Shown: piece by piece, positions 6,655-16,207 of the stretch
How positions within the stretch are numbered: the stretch's first letter is position 1
How the letters are laid out: each line of letters begins with the position of its first letter
NCBI GenBank assembly: GCA_017403125.1
Contig: JAFQOR010000021.1
Location: forward strand, 1-38,680
Direction: 5' to 3'
From: Alistipes sp.
Lineage (GTDB): Bacteria > Bacteroidota > Bacteroidia > Bacteroidales > Rikenellaceae
DNA length: 38,680 nt
Position numbers and translations under genes: made by a program
Notes under the pieces: model-generated
What the model saw: the letters and a program-made list of their open reading frames with translations, nothing else
Told to the model about the DNA's origin: nothing
The model's database searches: none

Positions 6655-9600
6655 ATGAGCAACAACCCAAAATCTACGCACCTATCGCAATCGCAGATGG
6701 GTATATATGTAGAGTCGATACAGCATCCAAACGAGTTGGTATATCACATGCCGTTTCTTTATACGCTCAACAAAGCGATAGACCTCGAACGCCTGCGAAA
6801 TGCATTATACAAGGTTATAGCTGCTCATCCGGCGTTCTACTCCTACTACACGACCGACGAGAGTGGCGAGCCGCTGATAGTTGAGCGCCGTGATTTGCCT
6901 ATTGTCATCGACATAGAGAGTGTGGATGACATGGAGGCTGTAAAGCATAGCATAGCCCAGCGTTTCGATCTTGCCGATAGTCGCCCAATAAAGATTGCGT
7001 TGTATGCCGGCAAGGAGCATAACTATATGCTCTTTGAGGTGCATCATATAGTCTGTGACGGAGCATCATCAAGTGTGCTTATGGCGGAGATAGACCGTGC
7101 CTACCGTGGTGAGGAGATAGAACCGGAGGACTATACGTTATACGACGCGACGCAGGAGGAGTTGCAACTGCGTGCCGGAAGCGAAGAGTATGATGCGGCG
7201 CGCAAGTGGTATGAGGAGAATTTTAATGTTGGCGATGTAGATACACAGATTATCCCCGACCGCAACGACAAGGAGCATAGGGTAGTACATGCGGAGTATA
7301 ACCTGACAATTGATGTCGCCAATATTCGCAAACTCATGGAGAGTGCAGGTGTGAAGGCGGGAACGCTCTTTACGTCGGTATATGCACTCGTTATGTCGAA
7401 GTTTACGGGTGACGATCAGGTGTTGTTCTCGACGATATGGCATGGTAGAGACGATAAGCGCATGGCGCGCACGGCGGGCATGTTCGTAAAGACGTTGCCC
7501 GTGTATTATGCATTAAATAGCGAAATGACTCTTGCCGAGTTGTTTGCACATGGCGATAAGATTATCAGAGGTGCGCGTCAGCACAGCATATTCTCGTATG
7601 CCGATGCCAATACGGCGTTGGGCATAAAGTCGAACTCGCTGTTTGTATATCAAGGCTATCTGTTCAATAATTTGGCGATAGATGGTCATCCGATGACGAT
7701 GGAGGACTTGGAGGAGAGTGCTACGACAGAGCCCCTTTCGATGCAGATATACCAGGAGCGTGACGGTAGTTATCGTGCTGTGGTGGAGTACTTCTCGCAT
7801 ATCTACTCCGAGGAGCTAATCGGACAGTTTGTTGAGAGCTATGAGGCGGTACTCAACTCTATGTGTGATGGGGCGCAGAGCATTGGCGACTTGTCGTTTG
7901 TGACACCCAGGCAGGAGGCGTTGCTCGATTCGTTCAACGACACGGAGCGCGACTACGATACGACGCAGACGATACTCTCGTACTTTGCAAAGCACGTTGC
8001 GGAGAATCCTACACAACCTGCTGTGGTGTATAAAGATAGAAGCTACACCTATCGCGAGGTGGATGAGTTGTCGAACAAGATTGCCCACCGCCTACACAAT
8101 GCAGGGTTGGGTAAGGGAGATGTTGTGGCCGTGCTCATCCCGCGCTCGGAGTGGATGATGATTGCATCGTTGGGCGTGCTGAAAGCGGGGTGTGGGTACG
8201 AGCCTCTTGATCCGAGCTATCCGCGCGAGCGCCTGCAATTTATGACCCAAGATGCCGGTGTGCGTATGATTATTGGCGACGAGGTTCTTGTAGCGGAGAT
8301 GGAGTTGGGTATCGACAATGTGTTGTTTACGAAAGATATAGCATCACTCGATGAGCCTGCGACAGCTGTGGGTGTTGAGGTGCGCCCCGAAGACCTATTT
8401 ATCATGCTATATACCTCCGGCTCGACAGGTGTGCCCAAGGGTTGTATGATTGAGCATCGCAACGTTTTGGCATTTGCTATGTCGCATAGCCAGATTTGTG
8501 ATATAACATCAGCATCGCGCGTTGCGGCATACGCAAGTTATGGTTTCGATGCGTCGTTGATGGATATCTACGGCACGATTGTGGGAGGTGGTACGCTTCA
8601 TATTATTGCCGAGGAGATTCGCCTCGACTTTGTAGCGCTGAACGACTATTTCCTTACGAATCGCATAACTACTTCGTTTATGACCACGCAAGTGGGATTC
8701 CAGTTTGCTACGGCGTGCGAGAGTCCCTACTTGAAGACGTTGATGGTTGGTGGCGAGAAACTTGCCCCAATCGAGCCGCCAAAGGGCTTCAAATTGTTTA
8801 ATGCCTATGGCCCTACGGAGTGCTGTGTATATACAAATGTATATCATGTGGCGGAGTACGAGGATAACATTCCCATTGGTAAGGCACTTCCAAATATCAA
8901 ACTCTATGTGGTGGACCCCAATGGCAAGCGTCTGCCGGCAGGTGCCGTGGGCGAGCTGTGGGTGGCAGGACATCAGGTATCGCGCGGATACCTAAATCGT
9001 GAGGAGCAGATGGCAAAGGTCTTTACTCCAAATCCGTTCTGCAACGATGTGGCGTATAATCGCGTATATCATACGGGTGATATTGTGCGCTACTTGACAG
9101 ATGGCAATATTCAGTTTGTGGGTCGTCGTGATGGTCAGGTCAAGATTCGTGGCTTCCGTATCGAACTGAAAGAGATCGAGGCAATTATTCGCCAGTATCC
9201 CGACATTCGCGATGTTACGGTGCAGGCGTTCGATGAGGAGAGTGGTGGAAAGTTTGTTGGCGCATACATCGTAAGCGATAAGGAGATTGATATCAAGGCT
9301 CTCAATGATTTTATACTCGAAGAGAAGCCGCCATATATGGTGCCTGCTGTAACCATGCAGATTGAGCGCATACCGCTCACGCAAAATCATAAGGTCGATA
9401 AGCGTGCATTGCCGAAGCCCGAACGTAAGGCCGAGAGCCTCGAAGTGGAGAGTAATGTGCCTATGAATCTACTCGAAAAGGAACTACACGCCATAATCGC
9501 GGGGGTTGTGAATACCGAGCAGTTTGGTGTTACAACGCCGTTGGCGTATGTGGGTCTTACCTCCATTGCATCAATTAAACTTACGACACAGATATACAAG

Positions 9601-12600
9601 CGCTATGGTGTGGCTCTCGACAGCAAATCGCTGTTGAAGGGCGGTACGTTACAGAGTATCGAGAACGCCATCCTCGATCATCTGCTTTCGGCGGATACGG
9701 CTACGACTGTAACAGGTGCCGATGGTAGGGACGAGGCTGTCGATAGCGTGCCGTTGAGCTATGCCCAGATGGGTGTGTATTACGAGTGCATGAAGCGACC
9801 GCTCGATACGACGTATAATATTCCGTATAGTCTGCACCTCCCCTCGGGTACCGATGTCGAAAGACTTAAGAAGGCTATCAGAAGCCTTGTGGCTATGCAT
9901 CCCGAATTGGATGTATGTTTCGAGTCGAACGAAGATGGTGTGGTACAGCGACGAGGCAACTATGGCGAGGCGGCTGTTGAACATGTGCGCACCTCGGATG
10001 CGGAGTTGCAGATGCTCAAAGAGGGCTTTGTGCAACCCTTCCATCTCGCCAAGGAGCCGCTCTATCGCTTCGCTATTGTCGAGACCGAGAGCGGCGTGCA
10101 TCTACTTGTCGATATACATCACCTTGTTGCCGATGGTTACTCACTCGATCTATTCAATCGCCAGCTGTGTGCGTTGCTCGATGGAGGGAGTGTCGAGGCA
10201 GAAGGCTGCGACTATATGAGTTTTGTCGCCGAGCAGCAACGCAACGAGAGCGGCGAGGAGTTTGCTGCGGCAAAGAGATTCTTCGATGAGGCTCTTGCCG
10301 AGTGTGAGGGTTGTAGCGAGTTGCCTGCCGATTTCAAGGGCGACGAGAGTAACGGACGCTCACAGCGCATAGTCCTTCCCTTTGATTTCGAGCGCGTGGA
10401 GCGATTTAGCCGTGAGGTGGGTGTCACACCGGCACATACGATGCTTGCTGTGGCGAACTATACGCTTTCGCGTTATACAAACAACCGCCATATATATATT
10501 GCTACGGTAAGTAACGGACGCTCGAATCTTCGCGTTGCCGATACGGTTGGTATGTTCGTAAATACGTTGGCACTGCACGCCCACATCGAGGAGCAGACTG
10601 TCGAGAAGTTTGTGCGCACCGTAAGCGAGAATTTCGATGGTGCAATACGCAACGAGAACTACCCATTTGCCCGCATAGCAACCGACTATAACTTTGCGTT
10701 TGCAACCAACTATGCCTACCAGATTGGAGTGATGACGGAGTATAGCGTAGATGGTAAGAGTGTGGCCATGGGCGAGCTGAAACTCGACGTGCCGAAGCAG
10801 AAACTCGACATAATGATTACGGAGGTCGATGGTCGTGCCGTGATTCAGCTTCAATACAACGATGCCGTATATCAAGAGGAGAGTATTCGTCGCTTTGGCG
10901 AATCGATGTTGGCGGTGCTCGATGGCTTTATGGCGGATAGGGCAGCAAGCCTTCTCAAAATATCGATGATTGGCGACAAGGCAGAAAGGGAGTTGGCGTC
11001 GTTGCGTGCGGGAGATTCGGGCAAAGCGCTGTTCTATCTGTTCCACAAGGCAGTGGAGCACTGGGCAGATAATCAGCCCGAGGAGGAGGCTCTTATCGCC
11101 GTAGATTGCAGCTACAACTACGCAGATATGAACATGGAGATGAATCGCATCGCACATGCACTTATTAGGCGCGGTGTGGAGGTGGGTAGTCGTGTGGCTC
11201 TCTTGTTACCACGTACCAGCCGACTGATACTCTCGATGTTTGGCGTGATGAAGGCTGGCGCTGCCTATATCCCATGTGACCCCGACTACCCGGCAGAGCG
11301 CGTAAAACTTATCTTGGAGGATTCGGGTGCCGACTTTGTTATTACCACCTCGGAGCATCTTGCAGAGTTTGCGGATGGTCGCGCTCTCGATGTCGAGGAG
11401 TTGTTGCGAGAGAGGCGTTGCGATAATCCCGATGTGGGGGTTACGCCCGATAGTTTGGCTTATCTTATCTATACGTCTGGCTCGACGGGACGCCCCAAGG
11501 GTGTGATGCTGCACCACAAAGGTATATGTAACTACTTGTATGGTCATCCTGCAAATGTCTTTGCAAATGCTGTTATGACCGATGCATACCGTCTGTTGAG
11601 TGTTACGACAATCTCGTTCGATGCCGCATTGCAGGATATAGGTATGTCGATGTATAATGGTAAAACTCTTATCCTTGCGACCGAGGAGCAGGCAAATAAC
11701 CCCATCGAGCTGGCATCGCTTATCAACGACTTGAAGATAGATATGGTTTCGGGAACACCTTCTCGTTGGCAGACATGGCTCACAAGCGATGATTTTGTGC
11801 GTGCTATTTCGAATATTCGTATTGTGCGTGCAGGTGGCGAGAAGTTCTCGATGCAGCTGCTCGAACAATTCAAGGCAATAACCACTGCACGTATCTTCAA
11901 CTGCTATGGCCCTACCGAGATTACCGTTGCATCGAACAATGCCGAGCTTACCAATGCCGAGATGGTGACAGTAGGTCGCCCGCAGTTCAATGTGCGTGAG
12001 TTTATTGTTGATCAGGATGGTAACGAGTTGCCTGTTGGCGTTGTTGGCGAACTATATATCGGTGGTATGGGAGTAGCGAAGGGTTATAACAACCTCGACG
12101 AGATGACGCGCGAACGCTTTATCGAATATCATGGCGAGCGTGTCTATCGTTCGGGCGATTATGCCAAGTGGTTGGCTGATGGTCGTGTAGTGATTCTTGG
12201 TCGTACCGATAATCAGATAAAACTGCGCGGATTGCGCATAGAACTTGGTGAGATAGAGAGCGTTATGCAGTGTGTGGAGGGCATAGACAAGGTTGTAATC
12301 CTTATCCGTAAGATAGGAGGCAAGGAGCACCTTTCGGCATACTATACGGCAAATCGAGATATAGACCCTGCGGATCTCAAAGCCGAAATATCGAAGAGTT
12401 TGACGCAATATATGGTGCCTACGGCATATCTGCAACTTCCCTCAATGCCTATGACCCCCAATGGCAAGACCGATATCAAGGCGTTGCCCGAGCCTGAACT
12501 CTCGGCAAGTAGTGCCTACGAGGAGCCGGCGAATGATGTAGAGCGTGCGTTCTGCGAAATCTTTGCTTCTATATTGCAACTCGATAGGGTAGGCGCTGCC

Positions 12601-13965
12601 GACAACTTCTTTGAGTTGGGTGGCACGTCGCTCGTTGTTACGCGCGTAATTATCGAGGCGGATAAGGCGGGCCTGCACGTAAGCTATGGTGATGTATTTG
12701 CTAACCCGACACCGCGCAAGCTCGCTCGCCTGCATACATCGTCGGATGACGATAATTTGCTCGACCCCACAATTGTCGATTACGACTATACGGCAATAAA
12801 CGATACGCTTGCTGCCAACAACCTCGATGCCTTCAATCGTGGTGCAAGACAGAAGTTAGGTAACGTGTTGCTTACGGGAGCTACGGGGTATCTCGGAATA
12901 CATATTTTGCGTGAGTTGGTTGCGTCGGATGCCGAGAAGATATACTGCTTGGTGCGCGGCAAGAGTATCGCATCGGCACAGAGTCGCCTTAAAACAATGC
13001 TCTTCTACTACTTTGACTCTACGTTTGAGAATATCATGGGCGACCGCCTGAATATCGTTCTTGGTGACGTCACAGATGACCTTGCGTCGCTGCTCGACGG
13101 AGTCAAGATCGATACCATCTTCAACTGTGCTGCCATTGTTAAACACTTTGCCGAGGGAACCGAAATCGAGGATGTAAACATTGGTGGTGCGGAGCGATGT
13201 GTGCAGTATTGCTTGCAGCACGATGCACGCCTTGTGCATATCTCTACTGCCAGCACACGCGGTTTGAGCATCAACGATGTGCCTGCACCGACACAGGTGT
13301 TCAACGAGCAGACGTTGTATTTAGGTCAGTATCTTGGTAACAAGTATATCTACTCGAAGTATATAGCCGAGCGAATAATTCTCGAAGCTGTGGCTATGCG
13401 TGGACTTGGAGCCAAGATTATGCGTGTGGGTAACCTTGCTGCGCGCTCGACAGATGGCGAGTTCCAGGCAAACTTTGCTACGAATAGCTTTATGGGACGC
13501 ATAAAGGTGTTCAATATGTTGGGATGCTGCCCGCACGAGATGCGAGATAATGCAGTTGAGTTTTCGCCTATTAACGAGGTGTCGCGTGCCATAGTTCTCT
13601 TGGCGCATACTCCGAAGGAGTGCTGTGTATTCCACCCCTACAATAACCACGCTGTGCTCTTTGGCGATGTTCTCTCGGAGCTCGAATGTGTGGGAGGTGG
13701 CGTAGAGTTCGTCGATGGCGAGGAGTTCGCAAGTCGCATGGAGAGTGCAAAGGCTGACCCGGACAAGGCGCGTGAGCTATCGAGCCTATTGGCATATCAG
13801 GATATGGCTCATGGTCGCAAGACCTCGGATGTCACACGTCAGAATATCTATACGATGCAGGTGCTCTATCGCTTGGGATACAAGTGGTCACACACTACGT
13901 GGGATTATATCGAACGCTTCTTGAAAGCTATTGCCGGCATGGGTTTCTTTGATGCCAAAAACTAA
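6655..13965 (+). CDS. two-module nonribosomal peptide synthetase with terminal reductase (C-A-T-C-A-T-R)
   Basis: A 2436-residue cytosolic megaenzyme. Module 1: condensation domain 1-425 with intact HHIVCDG (130-136); adenylation 440-920 with LYTSGSTGVPKG and NAYGPTE; carrier 935-1012 with serine S970 in an unusual GLTSI context. Module 2: condensation 1032-1430 with HHLVADG (1155-1161); adenylation 1455-1945 with YTSGSTGRPKG and NCYGPTE; carrier 1958-2030 with S1992 in LGGTSL. Residues 2066-2436 are a thioester reductase: TGATGYLG nucleotide-binding loop at 2074-2081 and a catalytic Y2231/K2235 pair. The reductase releases the product as an aldehyde. A condensation domain ahead of the first adenylation domain suggests an N-acyl cap. 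There is no epimerase or thioesterase. The gene is intact and is followed 12 bases later by a MATE exporter. Confidence 0.95.
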   Translation: MSNNPKSTHLSQSQMGIYVESIQHPNELVYHMPFLYTLNKAIDLERLRNALYKVIAAHPAFYSYYTTDESGEPLIVERRDLPIVIDIESVDDMEAVKHSIAQRFDLADSRPIKIALYAGKEHNYMLFEVHHIVCDGASSSVLMAEIDRAYRGEEIEPEDYTLYDATQEELQLRAGSEEYDAARKWYEENFNVGDVDTQIIPDRNDKEHRVVHAEYNLTIDVANIRKLMESAGVKAGTLFTSVYALVMSKFTGDDQVLFSTIWHGRDDKRMARTAGMFVKTLPVYYALNSEMTLAELFAHGDKIIRGARQHSIFSYADANTALGIKSNSLFVYQGYLFNNLAIDGHPMTMEDLEESATTEPLSMQIYQERDGSYRAVVEYFSHIYSEELIGQFVESYEAVLNSMCDGAQSIGDLSFVTPRQEALLDSFNDTERDYDTTQTILSYFAKHVAENPTQPAVVYKDRSYTYREVDELSNKIAHRLHNAGLGKGDVVAVLIPRSEWMMIASLGVLKAGCGYEPLDPSYPRERLQFMTQDAGVRMIIGDEVLVAEMELGIDNVLFTKDIASLDEPATAVGVEVRPEDLFIMLYTSGSTGVPKGCMIEHRNVLAFAMSHSQICDITSASRVAAYASYGFDASLMDIYGTIVGGGTLHIIAEEIRLDFVALNDYFLTNRITTSFMTTQVGFQFATACESPYLKTLMVGGEKLAPIEPPKGFKLFNAYGPTECCVYTNVYHVAEYEDNIPIGKALPNIKLYVVDPNGKRLPAGAVGELWVAGHQVSRGYLNREEQMAKVFTPNPFCNDVAYNRVYHTGDIVRYLTDGNIQFVGRRDGQVKIRGFRIELKEIEAIIRQYPDIRDVTVQAFDEESGGKFVGAYIVSDKEIDIKALNDFILEEKPPYMVPAVTMQIERIPLTQNHKVDKRALPKPERKAESLEVESNVPMNLLEKELHAIIAGVVNTEQFGVTTPLAYVGLTSIASIKLTTQIYKRYGVALDSKSLLKGGTLQSIENAILDHLLSADTATTVTGADGRDEAVDSVPLSYAQMGVYYECMKRPLDTTYNIPYSLHLPSGTDVERLKKAIRSLVAMHPELDVCFESNEDGVVQRRGNYGEAAVEHVRTSDAELQMLKEGFVQPFHLAKEPLYRFAIVETESGVHLLVDIHHLVADGYSLDLFNRQLCALLDGGSVEAEGCDYMSFVAEQQRNESGEEFAAAKRFFDEALAECEGCSELPADFKGDESNGRSQRIVLPFDFERVERFSREVGVTPAHTMLAVANYTLSRYTNNRHIYIATVSNGRSNLRVADTVGMFVNTLALHAHIEEQTVEKFVRTVSENFDGAIRNENYPFARIATDYNFAFATNYAYQIGVMTEYSVDGKSVAMGELKLDVPKQKLDIMITEVDGRAVIQLQYNDAVYQEESIRRFGESMLAVLDGFMADRAASLLKISMIGDKAERELASLRAGDSGKALFYLFHKAVEHWADNQPEEEALIAVDCSYNYADMNMEMNRIAHALIRRGVEVGSRVALLLPRTSRLILSMFGVMKAGAAYIPCDPDYPAERVKLILEDSGADFVITTSEHLAEFADGRALDVEELLRERRCDNPDVGVTPDSLAYLIYTSGSTGRPKGVMLHHKGICNYLYGHPANVFANAVMTDAYRLLSVTTISFDAALQDIGMSMYNGKTLILATEEQANNPIELASLINDLKIDMVSGTPSRWQTWLTSDDFVRAISNIRIVRAGGEKFSMQLLEQFKAITTARIFNCYGPTEITVASNNAELTNAEMVTVGRPQFNVREFIVDQDGNELPVGVVGELYIGGMGVAKGYNNLDEMTRERFIEYHGERVYRSGDYAKWLADGRVVILGRTDNQIKLRGLRIELGEIESVMQCVEGIDKVVILIRKIGGKEHLSAYYTANRDIDPADLKAEISKSLTQYMVPTAYLQLPSMPMTPNGKTDIKALPEPELSASSAYEEPANDVERAFCEIFASILQLDRVGAADNFFELGGTSLVVTRVIIEADKAGLHVSYGDVFANPTPRKLARLHTSSDDDNLLDPTIVDYDYTAINDTLAANNLDAFNRGARQKLGNVLLTGATGYLGIHILRELVASDAEKIYCLVRGKSIASAQSRLKTMLFYYFDSTFENIMGDRLNIVLGDVTDDLASLLDGVKIDTIFNCAAIVKHFAEGTEIEDVNIGGAERCVQYCLQHDARLVHISTASTRGLSINDVPAPTQVFNEQTLYLGQYLGNKYIYSKYIAERIILEAVAMRGLGAKIMRVGNLAARSTDGEFQANFATNSFMGRIKVFNMLGCCPHEMRDNAVEFSPINEVSRAIVLLAHTPKECCVFHPYNNHAVLFGDVLSELECVGGGVEFVDGEEFASRMESAKADPDKARELSSLLAYQDMAHGRKTSDVTRQNIYTMQVLYRLGYKWSHTTWDYIERFLKAIAGMGFFDAKN

Positions 13966-13977
13966 TAAGTAGGAAGA

Positions 13978-15309
13978 ATGAATATATTTGACCGCAAGGA
14001 GTTAAATACACGTTTTTGGAGATATTTGAGTTCGTCGATACTCATCACGCTCTCCGGAGCTTTGGGTGTTATCGTCGATAGCGTGATTGTGGGTCATCTT
14101 ATTGGTGGCGACGGCGTGAGTGCCATCAATCTGAATAGCACGATGATTCAGCTGCTACTGACCATTAGTCTTATAATTGCGTCGGGAGGTGGCATGATGG
14201 TGGGCTATGCTCTTGGTCGCAAGGAGTATAACCGAGCGCGATATATCTTTACGCAATCAACTCTCGGAAGCCTTGTTGTGGGTGTGCTGTTTACCGTGGT
14301 GGGTGTGCTGTTTACCGACCAAATAGCTTCGATTCTGTGTCAGAACGAGCAGCTACATGGCATGGTTAGCGACTATCTGAATGTGGTGCTGCTTGGAGCT
14401 CCGGCATATATGCTGATGTGGGGAATATCAACGATGATAAGCGTTGATGGTAGCCCCCGATTGGCATCTTTGGCAATTATAATTGATAATATCGTAAATC
14501 TCCTGCTCGACATCGTATTTATTGAGTATCTTGACATGGGCGTTGCAGGCTCGTCATTGGCAACGGTTGTTGGACATGTGGTGGGTATTGCAATCATGCT
14601 TCTGCATTTCCGTAGCCGTAGTCGTGTGCTGTCGTTGTCGTTCAAGGGTGGTAGGCTAAAAGAGTGGCGAGGTATAATTTCGCAGGGAGCACCTTTGGCT
14701 GTCGCCTCGGTATGCCTGACGTTGTTGCTCTTTACTTCGAATAAGATTGTGCTCGGAGCCGTAGGTCGAGAAGGCATCTTTGTATTCTCGGTAAGTATGA
14801 ATCTGTTGCAGGTATATAACCTATTTCTTGCCGGAACATGTCGTTCGTTGCAGACCCTTGGAGCTGTGCTCATTGGTGAGAGAAATAGCGATGGGGTGCG
14901 TTTCGTATTCGGCAAGTCCTTGAAGTTTATCACCGTAGCCATGATAGTTACGTGTGCCTATGTCTGGGTATTTCCCTCGTCGATTGCCATGTTGTTTGGC
15001 GCCGAGGGCGCAGATATTATCGCCGAGTGTAACTATGCGTTGCGAATATTTGCCGTAAGTTTCATTCCGTTCTGCTATATCTACTTCATAATGATTGTCT
15101 TCAAACTTTTGGCATTCAATCGCATGTCACTATTTATCTCGTTGTTGCTTTCGCTTACCGTGATACCGGTGATAATGCTTATGGCGCAGTATGCACCGGA
15201 GTATATATGGTATAGCTACCTTGTGGCGTATATCATCGAGATAGTTGCGATATTTATTGTCTATAAGGTTGCGCGTATGGATGTGAAGACAAGAATAGCC
15301 AACTTATAG
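13978..15309 (+). CDS. MATE-family multidrug/metabolite exporter
   Basis: A 443-residue membrane protein with about twelve hydrophobic helices in two homologous halves, as in MatE transporters (first half with VDSVIVGHLIGGDGVSAINL, the family's early motif; second half beginning near residue 230 with ISQGAPLAVASVCL). It would exchange cations for organic substrates across the inner membrane. An AGGAAG sequence lies just before the ATG, and the gap to the NRPS is only 12 bases, so the two are co-transcribed and it is the natural exporter for the peptide product. The length is normal. It converges with the PPTase gene, and the two stop regions overlap by six bases without a terminator. Confidence 0.93.
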   Translation: MNIFDRKELNTRFWRYLSSSILITLSGALGVIVDSVIVGHLIGGDGVSAINLNSTMIQLLLTISLIIASGGGMMVGYALGRKEYNRARYIFTQSTLGSLVVGVLFTVVGVLFTDQIASILCQNEQLHGMVSDYLNVVLLGAPAYMLMWGISTMISVDGSPRLASLAIIIDNIVNLLLDIVFIEYLDMGVAGSSLATVVGHVVGIAIMLLHFRSRSRVLSLSFKGGRLKEWRGIISQGAPLAVASVCLTLLLFTSNKIVLGAVGREGIFVFSVSMNLLQVYNLFLAGTCRSLQTLGAVLIGERNSDGVRFVFGKSLKFITVAMIVTCAYVWVFPSSIAMLFGAEGADIIAECNYALRIFAVSFIPFCYIYFIMIVFKLLAFNRMSLFISLLLSLTVIPVIMLMAQYAPEYIWYSYLVAYIIEIVAIFIVYKVARMDVKTRIANL

Positions 15310-15894
15310 CGTGACGAGGCGGAACTCTTCGTGTTGCTCGGGATGTGAGTAGCACGCGGTGCAGACGTAATCTTTGCCGTGATGACGGGTGAAGGAGTAT
15401 TTGTCGATGGCCAACTGCGGGAGGTTGTCGCATAGTCCCTCACCTGTCTGTTTTAGTATGCTCTCCTTTGTGGTCCATAGCTCACAGAAGCTGCGCTCGG
15501 GGTTGGGTGACGATGCGATTGTGTGGAGTTGCTCGTTGTTCATGACGTGCCGAGCGACATCCCAATCAATCTCGGTTATAGCCTCTATATCTATGCCGAT
15601 AGGGTAGCGGCTGATAGCACAAGCCACCCCTTGCTGGCAGTGGCTCATGTTAAAGTGAATGTTTAGATGAGTTGATATATGAGGTTTGCCACCATTGCTA
15701 TAACTGAAATCTGGCGCTGTGTCTATGCCGTACTCCTGCATCAGTCCATGCTTCAACAGAAGATATGCCGCAATGCTCTGTCGTCTATCTCGCTCGAAGC
15801 GATAGCGAAGACTCCTCTCCCTACGCTCTGCCGATACCGCACGCAGTGCCATCTCGATATCGAAATCGAGAATATTTTCACATATATAAATCAT
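15304..15894 (-). CDS. 4'-phosphopantetheinyl transferase, Sfp type
   Basis: A 196-residue enzyme that moves phosphopantetheine from coenzyme A to carrier-domain serines. The signature is present: IGIDIEAI with metal ligands D102 and E104, then W140 and K143-E144...K148 in WTTKESILKQTGEG. Length and spacing fit Sfp-type enzymes (short form, near 200 residues) rather than AcpS. Upstream, FSYSNGGKPHI and FNMSHC match the substrate-binding region (usual forms NxxGKP and FNLSH). The gene lies opposite the NRPS-MATE operon, so the NRPS carriers at S970 and S1992 are its likely substrates. It is the last gene of the partner-switching operon, 15 bases after the STAS gene. Confidence 0.93.
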   Translation of the reverse strand: MIYICENILDFDIEMALRAVSAERRERSLRYRFERDRRQSIAAYLLLKHGLMQEYGIDTAPDFSYSNGGKPHISTHLNIHFNMSHCQQGVACAISRYPIGIDIEAITEIDWDVARHVMNNEQLHTIASSPNPERSFCELWTTKESILKQTGEGLCDNLPQLAIDKYSFTRHHGKDYVCTACYSHPEQHEEFRLVTL

Positions 15895-15909
15895 CTACCG
15901 CAGCCGAAA

Positions 15910-16203
15910 CTACTCTATAAAGAGTATGCGCGAGAAGCCTGTCATGTCGAGTACGGAGCGCACTTCGGTGCATATATTGCGTAGCGTGAGACGTTGCTCT
16001 GCTGCCATAAGATGTTTGTGCGACGCGAGAATTACGCGCAGACCGGCGCTACTAACATACTCCAATGATGAGCAGTCCAAGACAACCTCCTTGGCGGTGA
16101 TGCCGTTTAACGCAGCCTCTAATTCGGGTGCAGTATTTGTGTCGAGGCGTCCAACAATCAGCACGATGCTCTGATTCTCGCAATTACGTATTGTTATCTC
16201 CAT
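15910..16203 (-). CDS. STAS-domain anti-sigma factor antagonist
   Basis: A 97-residue single STAS domain like SpoIIAA/RsbV. The phosphorylation loop is LDCSSLEYVSSAGLRVIL; the serine equivalent to the usual phosphosite is S52, although the aspartate normally before it is replaced by serine (YVSSAGL rather than MDSSGL). Unphosphorylated antagonists bind the RsbW-type kinase and free its other partner; the kinase phosphorylates them and a SpoIIE-type phosphatase resets them. All three components are adjacent here, in the order phosphatase, kinase, antagonist. Confidence 0.9.
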   Translation of the reverse strand: MEITIRNCENQSIVLIVGRLDTNTAPELEAALNGITAKEVVLDCSSLEYVSSAGLRVILASHKHLMAAEQRLTLRNICTEVRSVLDMTGFSRILFIE

Positions 16204-16207
16204 ATAT

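Noticed and set aside
8509-8973. Long open frames on the minus strand inside the NRPS gene (also 10360-11157 and 11206-11868)
   Set aside because: They lie opposite intact NRPS domains, have no promoter, and read as Cys/His/Arg-rich shadow translations.
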